From the NCBI GenBank assembly GCA_037783415.1, contig JAZGTN010000012.1, positions 744,001 through 808,000 of the forward strand: a DNA stretch of 64,000 nucleotides, read 5' to 3'. Both the position numbers and the translations under genes were made by a program. This DNA is from Leptasterias polaris. Taxonomy: Eukaryota; Echinodermata; Asteroidea; Forcipulatida; Asteriidae. Each line of letters starts with the position of its first letter. The first letter of the stretch is position 1. A model generated the notes under the pieces. It was not told the origin of the DNA and did not search any database. It worked only from the letters and a program-made list of their open reading frames with translations. This document shows, piece after piece, positions 44,001 to 56,000 of this stretch.

Positions 44001-47000
44001 ACTGCTCAGAGAGGACTTGAAACTGGATGCTTTATCTGGACAGCATTTCTAGGCAACAATCTCAATAAAAACTCTCGCCCAATCTTAATGTACATGTAAG
44101 CATGTCAAATATTTTGGTAAATGATCTCAGTGTTTAGCCATTTGAAAATCAATACAAAGTTTATTTAAACTCAAACTAAGGCTACATACATGTACAGTAG
44201 TATGTAACATGAGTTGTACATTACATGAGCATGTCTACTACATATTGCGTGCACATTTTGTGTTGACTGTTAAATTAATGATTTTCATGCACGTATTGCT
44301 TTCATACAACATCTACCAAACATGATGTGCAGTAAGTGTGCTCCTTACAAGCACTGCTGATTCTTTTGAACACATCCTGATTGGAAACACACAGTGGCTA
44401 CTGACTGAGCTCTGCTGTACTAGTACACTACAGAGTAGTAAGTGCCATATTTTGATCATTGTGAAGGACTCATTGGAAGCATAAAGATTGAACACTGCAC
44501 ATCGGGATCGTGGTTCTCCCTACATGTACACTGTACACTACATGTAATGTACAATATGTAGTTTGTGCATACTGGATGTGTCATACTGGATGAATACCAC
44601 AGGATGTTTGGCTATTTGCAGGTGTGATGAGGCAAGTATTGCCTGACAATTGGTGAAGGTGAAAGTGTTTACATTGTATTTAAAAATTCACCAGATGGAG
44701 AGACAGCCTGAACGTGAAAACAGTCCTGCTGTACAACTGTACACTTTGCATTCCGTAACATGGCAGTTTTGTTGGGGTTTTTTTTGGGGGGGGGGGGGGT
44801 CACACAATTAGGGTATGTCTTCATGTACTCTACAAAAGTTTGCTTAATTTGTGTCTCTTTGAAATGACATCATCATCCACTGCTAAGAGGAATGATACCT
44901 CGTCTGCACGTAATTCAAACAGAGGGGGACATGTACTGTACATGTAGTAGTTGGTTACATGTACCTCTGTATCTTTACACAGTACCTTTTTGTGGTGTTT
45001 TGATCCTTAAAAAGGGGGCAAGGCTGCATACTTTTTGTAGCTGTTTTAGCCATCTGCAATTAGTACTCCGCACTAATGGCGTCACGTTTGTCAGATAATC
45101 TTCCCACCACTACATTGTAGCTCTCACGTAATCATCGCAACGACACGCCAGATCACAGTAGCAGGGACCTACAGTTTGTACACGCGTACGGAGTGCAATT
45201 GTATAACCATGCTACAATTACATTGTAGCTCTCACGTAATCATCGCAACGACACGCCAGATCACAGTAGCAGGGACCTACAGTTTGTACACGCGTACGGA
45301 GTGCAATTGTATAACCATGCTACAATTACATTGTAGCTCTCACGTAATCATCGCAACGACACGCCAGATCACAGTAGCAGGGACCTACAGTTTGTACACG
45401 CGTACGGAGTGCAATTGTATAACCATGCTACAATTACATTGTAGCTCTCACGTAATCATCGCAACGACACGCCAGATCACAGTAGCAGGGACCTACAGTT
45501 TGTACACGCGTACGGAGTGCAATTGTATAACCATGCTACAATTACATTGTAGCTCTCACGTAATCATCGCAACGACACGCCAGATCACAGTAGCAGAGAC
45601 CTACAGTTTGTACACGCGTACGGAGTGCAATTGTATAACCATGCTACAATTACATTTTTTAATGTTATTTATTATTCAACTGTTAGTGTTAAAAAGAAAA
45701 GATATGATGATTAATACAAGATTTATCAGTGGTTGAACTACACCTCATGTACATGTACATGTATAAGTGCTGCTACAGTGTATGTAGAGACTATTGACAC
45801 GGCACAACTCTTGTCTCGATACCATTTCCACCTTTTTGGGAGTCAATTGCTGTGTACATTTTGACTCCCAAATGTGTGCTCTGTGCATCATGAAATTGAA
45901 ATGGGTCAATAGAGATATGCCTGCTGCTGTACAAATGTTCATATAGTGTATGTCATAGTCAAAATATAAATATCAAGTACATTTAAGTACATTTAAGTAC
46001 ACTAGTATGATTTTGTTTCTATGTACATGTTTTCATGTGATGAAATCATGCCCAATGCAATCTGTGTATGGAAGCATCAGTAGTATTGTTACCCCTCATT
46101 AAGTATAGACTCATTGATACCATCAGGCAGACACAGTACACATGTAGGCATGTAATATCCTGTTATGGTTGTAGAAAGATATGATATATAATACAATCGG
46201 ATATCCAGCAATACACAAGAAAATCCACAATTTGACTTTCCAATGAAAACCGGATGTGTGCTTGTGAGTCTACCTAATTGGAAAGTACTGAGTACATGGT
46301 ACTTTGTGTGTAAGCGGAAGAGTAAATTGAATTTATTTTGCTGTGGTTACAGTGATTATACAATTTTAGTTTAATTGCCCGTAATGGATGCATATTATGC
46401 ATCATGTACGTGAATAAGTCAGGCTGCTGAACAGTGAATTTTGGCAAGAGTTTACCAACACGCCTCAAAAGAGTTTACTTTAAAAAAAGATGATCTCTGG
46501 AAATGGAATGTGCATCCATACGAAAATCATGTTAAGTGCATGTTTAATATTGACAGTTAAGTGCATGTTTAACATCAAACGAAAGGAGCAAAACTGCTGA
46601 AAGCCAATTACTGCAATGAAAAATAAATCACTGAACAATTAGCACGCAATCACTTAAGAGTGTGTCTCAGAATGTAGTGAACCACTACACATCATGTACA
46701 GTACATACTGTAATTGAGAGTGGATTTTGAAAAATGTTTTATAACTATGCTGCAGTTGTAACTTGCATTAATAAATTCAAATTTTTAAACCTTATGGAGA
46801 AGAGTAATTTGAATGTAGGCCCTATTGATGACTTTTAATGGCATACACTGAATTATTTGTTTTTCTTTTTCGTTTTGGTTTCCTGTAGGTCTCAATCAAG
46901 TACACTACAGCTGGAAATATCAAAGTCTCAATCGGTAACATGGTGACAAAACACGACTCCATGTCCCCTAGAAAGGATCCCAGAACTAATCATTCAGCCA

Positions 47001-50000
47001 GCAAGAATGCATCAGGATGTCCGAATCAACCGAACAACCGTAAAACATCTCAAATGAGTTACGATACCCTCCATGTTGACGTGGACCTTGCCAACAGGCG
47101 CTTCAGCAGCGTGTCTCCGGGCAGGCGATGTCTGTCCGACTCCAAACTGACGGTTGGGAAGCCACAGAAAAACATCCCAGCGTCCAGTAATCACAAGAGG
47201 AAAATTGAGTTTCCTGCGTTGCCAAAAAGCGAACGTGTTTCATCTGCAAAAAGAAGGCGGTCTGATGGTGGAAGCAGTTGTAGCAGTTCTCCTGTGCTAC
47301 AGTTACCACAAAAGAACAGCAGCAGCAAGACTGTTGATTACAATCAGAATTTCAAAGAGGTCAGTGAATGCGCCTTCGAGAGAACTAGTTCCTGTACATG
47401 TAGTCCAGGTGAGAAGTACAAATCCGTTCACAGTATCGGCCACAGGAAGGCCTCTGCACAAATTGCAACCCTGTCAGAGGCACTCCTCACTAGCCCACAC
47501 AAGCTTGTGGTTCCCCAAGTAAACAGCACAATGACAACATTAATGAGTCACAAACTTGAGCTGAGTAGTAGCGATGCTGAGATTAAAACTATCTCAGAGT
47601 CTGCCCAGAAGTCGACCAGTACTTGTCCAAGGAACTTGCCGTATTTTCCCATGCTGGATAACAGCAGACAGAAAGTGACTACGCCAAGTACCCCAGACAG
47701 TCTATCTGAAGACATCAGTGATAGATTCCTGAAAGTAGACAGCGACATCCTCTTCAAGAAAGAGTCCACAATCGATATCGTTGTGACTGACTGTGATAAA
47801 GGTCTCCAGCAATCTAAGGGCGAAGAGAACATTGTAGACAGTGCTTTTTCAAACCCACTTATGCCACAAAATTCACATCATCCAGAGGATCAGGCAAATA
47901 AGCAGGTAACTTCAGAGAGAGGTGAAGATGATTCGTCAGTATTCACGGAAGATTCCAGCACGACAGATGACAGCATTGTAAAAGAAGCAGCAAACTCCAA
48001 AAAGAAATATAATAAGAAAAATTGGGACATCCAACCCAGAGCTCCAAGGAAGCGACGAATTGCAAGTCTGACGGCTGAAACAAAAGTACATCTCCTGTAC
48101 GAAAAGGATGAGTTGGAGGTGCCAAAGAAGCCTGCTGGTGTCCGAAACAAAGCATCCAAGAAAGATGCATCAAAAGGAATCCTCCCCAGCCAAGGGATGG
48201 GTGTGCACATCACTGCTCCTCCCACGACTAACCAATATGCTGAGTTAAGACCATTCACATTGTGTAAGCACCAGGCACCCACGCAAACAGGTACTGCAAT
48301 TCCTTGTGCTGATTGCATACAGCTCTACTACCCGTTCACACTGAAGGAACAAGACAGACCGTTAAACTTAGTCCTCAACAAGACGTGTTCATGTGCAGAT
48401 ATTTCATGCTCACAGTGTTCTGGCCAGTATCATTCATCATGTATTGCACCAGTCAGAACTACAAATTTCATGGACCGTGGTCAGCCTCCTGTAGACTTGA
48501 CCAGCCGGACTGTCGAACACAGCAACACAAATATAGCAATGCACCAACCCATGTCGGCTCCAGTCATCAGCCCGTCTAAGAGACCGACACTCGTCCCAAC
48601 CAGTATGAGAAGGGCAACTGTGGATACGGCCGAGTGCCAGAAACTGACGTCGTTCATGAAGACCCCACTTATGCTCAGGGTGTCTCGGCATTCTACTGAT
48701 GGGAGTGAGAGTGATGCCAACATGCCTGTCTTAGTGGAGCAGCTTGATCTCTTACAAACAGGTAATCATTTTGTTTAGTCTAAAAGAAAAACATGTCAGA
48801 AATGCCGATGGTGTTGAATGTTGTTATAACTTGTGGACATACATATAATTAATAGTTTTTTCAAAACTTCTTTTACAATGTTTACTGATTTTACCATTCT
48901 AGGAACTTCAAATAATCTGAATTCAGTAAAAAGTTTCAAACATAAAGGTCAAAGATTTTTTATTTTTTTTTAATTCATGGAAATACTGGCTAAACTGTGC
49001 AAACATGTTCATCATGTTCACTGTCAGCTTGAAGCTTTTGTTGTAACTAAAGTTCTGATGGTTGAATCATCGGAGTGTGGGTTTAAATCCTGGTCATGAC
49101 ATTTGTGTCCCCTCCAGCATGGCACTTAACCATAATTGCTTCTCTCAACCCAGTAGGTAAAGGTAAAAGATTAACCCCTTAGAGCTAATTTAAGCAGCTT
49201 TGGGTTGTATGCTCCCCAGGGAGTTGAGAAAGTACTGTGCTTTAAGAGGAATGTTCTTAAAGTACATGTATGCCTGATGAACAGGGATAATAATGTGAAA
49301 GCACCTTGATCTATGATATGTTCACTGTATACAGTAAGAACCTATTACCGTATTTTCCTGCGGATAAGACGCTCGGCGAACAAGACGCAGGACCCTAAAA
49401 TGACCCCAAAAAAATTCAAACGTCAACAGAAAAGGCGCACCGCCGCATAAGACGCATGTTTAACAGCACACAGAAGAACACCAGGCGCCACCCGGTGTCG
49501 GTACATTGACACAAAGACGTCATTTTGTTGCCTTTTGGAGCATTCACACTATTCGAAGCATGAATGAAATCGTAACCACATGGGCGTGTAGAGCCACGCA
49601 GAAAAGACCAACGTAAATTGATACCGACCTTCGTCCATCCATTCAGCCAACGCTGTGCATTGTTAATAATATGAAGTCCGGCCCAATCAGCGGCCAGAAA
49701 CGATGGTCCACGCACACTGTCTGAACATGGTCTGAAGATATTGCAACACGAACCCAGGCCCTCCTAGCCTGAACATCCGACGTCCCACAACGAGGATCCT
49801 TGCTGATAAAGACAAGTTACCAGTCTAAGCCCCTCCGAGCCAGTAGATGTTGCGCCCTCTACCGGTGACTAATACCAAAACTAGCGTCGCCTTTATAATA
49901 CCTTACGCAAATAATCCCGTCACACCCGGGAAGACGTAACAAAATATTTCATTATATATATTTGTTTAAGTTTTTGAAATGTTTTTTTTTTTTTTTTTTA

Positions 50001-53000
50001 TTATTTTCCATTATTTCAAACCTTTAATTTGTTAATCTCGTTCATAAGATTTTGTTTTAAAGTTCTTTTTATTTATTTCAAACTTATAAACCCTCAAAGT
50101 TCACCACACAATAGAGGTTGGGTGAATGCCGTTTGTACAACAGCATTGACAGTAAATCTGATTGCAGCATTTTCGGAACGATTACGCGGCCACACAGAAA
50201 AACGTTTTGTACGACGCCGACGTCTGTTGGACCGAAAGCACCAACGCATTGCGGCATTGTTGGAATGAAAGCACGGTCATTGTTGGAATGAAAGGACAGT
50301 CTGGGGGATTGCAGCATTGTTGAAACGAAAATACGGTCTCAGTGTCTGGATATTTGAGCCTTGTTTGACCGCATTATTGAGTAAGGATTCTTTACACAAA
50401 GACCGTTGATTTGAACTGGACAAAATAAAGGTATTATTGTACGCAGTGATCATCCAAAAAAAATCAATCGTCAGCAGACAAGACGCATCGAAAGATAAGA
50501 CGCACCGATGTTTTGGGGGTCTAAAAAGTCAGATAAGACTCGTCTTATCCGCAGGAAAATACGGTACTGTTATTACCACTCACCCACAAACTTTTATCTC
50601 TTACGGTGTAATTTGATGGCCTCTCAGTACATTAGTACATCAATCAAACATCACATGATGACTCTCTGGCTGAACAAAAAGGCCGTTGACTTGATCTGAG
50701 GAAAGGGCTCATGCTTGTATTCATGTCAAGAGTGTGTACATGTACATGTACATATAATGTACATGTAGGGTCATAAATAATTGGAGGTTAAAAAGCTTTG
50801 CACCCCTCTGAGCTCATACACAGATTTACTCCAAATCCTCTTCTTTGATGTACACATCAAACAAGAGTTTCACTAGCCAAGCATGACCTCCCAGTACAGC
50901 ACTTTCCATACCAGTGAGACATTTTCCCATGGGTCATTTGTCTAGCTCACATTTTCGTTAGAAGTGGGTGTCTTCCAAGAACAGGGTTAACGCTGGATGA
51001 TATCCTCCTAATATGGTCACAGTATGATAATGAGGACAACATCGATTTTGGTTTTGAAAATATTGAGATTATCTTGAGAGGGGGGATGATCACTGTTCTC
51101 ATGTATTTGATGTCAGTTACGAGTGAATTGGGGGGACGAAATATGACCTACATGTATGAACCTTTGGAGGTGGTAAACAACTTGTATTTATTGAGACCAT
51201 GTTAATTGTTATATTTAGACCATCGTAATATTGAGATCGCACTCTATCTACAGCTGTTATCTAAAACTCAAGATACAACTTGCCAAACTTTTCGGGCGGT
51301 TTGAGTAGTAACAGGCAGGGCTGTTTCGGGCAATTTGAGGTTCAACATATCTCTAGATTTGCAATTTTTGCGTTTTCATGAAGTGAAATATCACATTATA
51401 CCACTTTATCCATTGAAATACACAGCACTGGCACGGTGCAAAGCATTTGTAGTACAACTTCAGCTTTTCCATGAAATGACGTAGTGTTGACCCAGGGGTC
51501 GATTTCACAAAGCACTAAGATTCATCTTAAGATGAGTTATCAGTATTACCATAGTGATTTGTATTGTGACATCACTCTTTGCTAAGCAACTACGATGGAT
51601 TTGCAGTTACGATCAATCTTAACTCTTTGTGAAATCGAGCCCTGGTTTAAGTTTAGATTTTTCACAAAGCGACGTATCTCTATATGCATTGGTTTGTACA
51701 CAGTGCTCTACGTGCACATCTCGTTCGTCATTTAATATACATGTGTTTAGGAATAAATAACCCTTCAAAACAGTTTCATGATTGAAAACACTTTCTGTAC
51801 GAATATTGGTATTTGAAAAAAATGTAAAAATAGTAAACTGTCTCCGAAATAGCAGTTCTAGGTGCGACTGACAATATCTACACTGTATTTTATCTCTGTG
51901 CTTGTTGTCAGTCAGGAATGATGGTTAAAAAAAGTATTGTACAGGTACGCATACAATTACCCTTTTTTAAAAGTGTATTCAAGTCTTAAATATATTCCCA
52001 GTGCTTGCCTGTGTTGATTCACTTCTTTGCATCCTGATGATTTTTCCCATCACAATAACATTTGCATTATCCACAGTACACGTAGCCTAGACATCGCTCA
52101 TTTAAGAAGCCTTGTGTAACTGTCATGTAATTGAGTCGTTAGTGGCATTGAGTGCGCATAATCAGGCAGAGAGTATCCCCCTCGACTTTGGTCACATGTG
52201 AGATTTTTGCTTTTAAAAACGTTTAATCATCTTGGAATTTATGCTATGAGCGATTAGATGAGCCATACAGACACACATGACTCGTTAGATCATGTGCATT
52301 AAACTCCATGTGTTTTAGTACTTACATACACACAGCCAACCCTCTACCCTATTGGGTGAATTATTCCATCATTCAAATGGTTTTATGACGGGAAATATAA
52401 GTGTGTTCGCTTCATCCTTCCTACTTTAATCTGATTTCCAATTCTATTAAAAGGTCAGCCCTTTTCCTACTTTTTTCCCCTAGGGCCAAATATCAGGCCT
52501 GATTTAGTGCGCAATACGATGTCTGAATACAGAGATGCTTTTGTTGATTTTTAGCCGATTTGACCCAAACATTTAGATTTAAATTTTAGATTTAGATTTA
52601 AAGTTTGTATTCTGGAAAGTTATAAGCTTTCATTTAAGGTATTATACAAACAAATCCACTAATGATAAAGGGTAGTTAATTAAAAACAAAAATTCTATCA
52701 TTGTCGGGATCCTCATATTATGTCATGTCCATTAGCAATGTTGAAACATTTTTTACATTTATAAGTTTGTTCAGAGAAATTCTTTCTGCAAAAATCAGGC
52801 CATGGAACTTCAGCGTTGTCATTCAGTAGCTCTACAATTTAGTGTTCTCCACCACCACTCAATTGGAAATGGTGTCAAAAGTACAGCATACAGTTGTCTG
52901 TCCTATACAGGTACATGTACGGTGTACGGTGTACATGTACACGTACCCACAGTTGCAGGGTTTCAATATTAATGGACATTTATGTAAAAACACCGATATA

Positions 53001-56000
53001 TCCACAGTTTTGACGCTTTGTGAACCGATTAAGGTTCTTACCCTCCAGGGTTGTGGCCATTTGTTTCATCCCTTTAAACACCATTTCGGCTCCCTCTGGG
53101 AATTTTTAGCATGCTCCTCTATTGAACTACCCTCAGCCCTCAAAGGTACCTGTTTACCGTGGGCGAAGAGAAGCACTTAGACAAGGCTAAAAAGTTAACA
53201 TGATTTTATGGTAGGCCACGGGACTAGGAGTAACCTCAACATTTTACTGGTCGGTCTCGTTTGTTTGGTAATTAGTAGTCCGGAATTTTATAATAATGCA
53301 CACACAAAAATTGAGTGCATCTAAAACAGGACAAAATAAAAATTTATTAGATTCACTATTATGAAGCCACATGTTTTTGATCACTTATTATTACTCAATA
53401 AAACTAACCATACATTCCTCATGTTGTTAGCTTAAAACAACTTTCTCATTTGAAATCACAAACATTTTGAAAATGCACCAGATATTCTGCCTAGTGTCAG
53501 AGACCAGCTGATTTTTCATGCCAAGCTCAGGCCTGGATAAAATTGAACATAAATTGTGATTTTGCATTTTTCACTCACCCATTGATTACCCCCAAACCTC
53601 TGTGGACCTAGAAGTAGACCTACAGCTAGCCTAAGGCTAGCGGACTACTGTTAATTTTGGTCCCTGATGTAGTAAAAGTGTCTTGCTCAAGAACACAAGT
53701 GCATTGACCAGGATTGAAACTCATACTCCCGATGACTTTGCCATTAGAATTTGAGTCCGCTGTGTTAGACTGCCACATAAAAAAAAAGCGCCTTGGATTT
53801 AAAAAGTCCATGGTTTCGTGCGCACATCATGTGTGTTAACCGGTCACTTAGTTGTGGTCATACTTGTCTTGCACTCTGTTGCACACTAAAGTCATTAGTA
53901 AGTTGGTAATGCCAGTGTGACCTTGCTCAGTCTTACCCTAAGTACAGATTACACTTTGAATTACACTAATTAAAGCTTTATTTATAAATGGTAGCCATGT
54001 CAATGGGCAGTTTGGAATGGGCCTTAAGTTATAAAAAAAGAAGAAAAAAAAAGGAACAATTCCATACATATGACAAATTAACTGTAGGCATATGACAAAT
54101 TTACTGTATATGCGCTGTATAATAGTTTTACGCAGTTCTATAGCGCTTTATCACACCCAAATTGCGTCTTAAAGCACTCAACAGGCAATGACAGGTATGC
54201 AGAACTATGTTTTTACTTACAAGTATATGAGACACATTTATACAGCACCTTGTAAGGGTTTACAAGGTGATGCAGCGCAATCTGCAGTCATTCATGCCAG
54301 ATACACCCCAACAAAGTGTAACTGGTTTCTTTTACGTACATTACATAACACACAGCTTTACGTTCCATCCGGAGGACGCAAAACAATAATGGTTGAATGT
54401 CTTGCTTTTTAAAAAGGACACAAACATGTGTAAACACCGGGACTTGAACCCACACTCTGCTGATTGGAAACACCAGAGCTGGAGCCACGACACGACACGC
54501 GACATTTTCATTACATAAGACATTGCTCATGGTTCATAAACATACATATAAACATGTACACTGCAGATCAGAACAAATTTTTCCATCTTCATAAAAGACA
54601 TGTAACGAAATACATATTTTAGACAAAGGAACTATTGTCATTGTGTATACCAGGCCTCGGAAGCCACAGAGACTATGACATCTGTTGCTCCTGGTCTTGA
54701 CCTTGGTTCCCCCTTCAAAAGGTCCCCAGCCCTTTGCAAAATAAAAAATGGCATGAGATGAAATTCCAGGCCTGGTGTATACATCTTTTTGGATTATCTC
54801 TTGTATTCTGATCTAAACCATTAAAGATTGATATCACACTACATGTATAAGGAATATGACAAAGATGGTGACACTTTGATGTCGATCCATTGCGCACTAT
54901 AAAAAAAAAATTGTGGTCAGGTCACAGCTAATTTTGAAACTTGTGGTGGTGACCAGGGTGAAAATTCTTGACATGGTGAAAAATGTCGTTCTCAAACAAG
55001 TTTCTGCTAACAAAACCATGTGAATATGGCACACATCTGTAGATTGGGGTGGCTTGTTTGGCTAGTGCGTTAAGCACTCACCTCTCACGACTGTGGCCCT
55101 GGTTCGATTCCCAGCTAAAGGCCATTATGTGTAGAGTTGTGTGTTAGTTCTCTCCTGTGCCACAATTTTTTTTTTTTCCAGGCCCTCCAGTTTTCCTCCC
55201 TCTGAAAAAATCAAATACTTTCGATCTCTGGCTGTGCTCCGTGGTCTTACATGTATAATGGGTCAAAGTGGCTGGCTGCCAAAGGTACCCTTGCATGCCT
55301 GTGGCTCTAATACATTGTAGCTGCATCCTTCGCAATTCAGCTTCTCAGCTGTGGACTTTGATTCATTCGGGTTGACAAATTGAAAATAGTTTTGTCTTTA
55401 AGGCCGGAATGAAATTAGTTTATTTTGAAAATCAAAATTGAAAATATTAAAATGTTACAGGCATGATATTCTTCCTACTTCAATCTGATTTCCAATGTTT
55501 TTGTTCCTCAGAAAAATCAGCAACATTTTTAAATACATACTGTAGCCTGACCAGTCTATCAAAGCCATAGAAATAGAACCCGGAGAACGCTGAGCTGGAC
55601 CGCCCTCTGTGTCGTCTGCGGACGCGGCGTATCGATACCACGCGTCACGCGTGTATGGCAAAATGGCAACGCACAGAGACATTGGTCAATGTTCATGACG
55701 TCTACTGTATGGCAAAATATTATCACTGGCTTAATGCTAATTTTGCCATACACGCGTAAAAAAAATGGCGTACGCGCGTCCATAAAAATGGTCTCACAAC
55801 GAAATCGCACGCACAATGACGCACTCAGCGTTCTCCGGGTTCTATTTCTATGATCAAAGCCTATATCATGTAGGTCAGCCCATTTACTCAATAAAACGTC
55901 CTACTTTTTTCCAAGGGCCAAATATCATGACTGATTGTTCTAACAATATAAAGTGACAAGGCAAACAAGAAAAATTGTACAAAGCATTTATTATATGCAG

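Noticed and set aside
45176..45736. 186-codon frame
   Set aside because: It is the 108-bp tandem repeat read through; the unit is divisible by three.
47890..48318. 142-codon minus-strand frame
   Set aside because: Antisense shadow of the BAHD1-like large exon.
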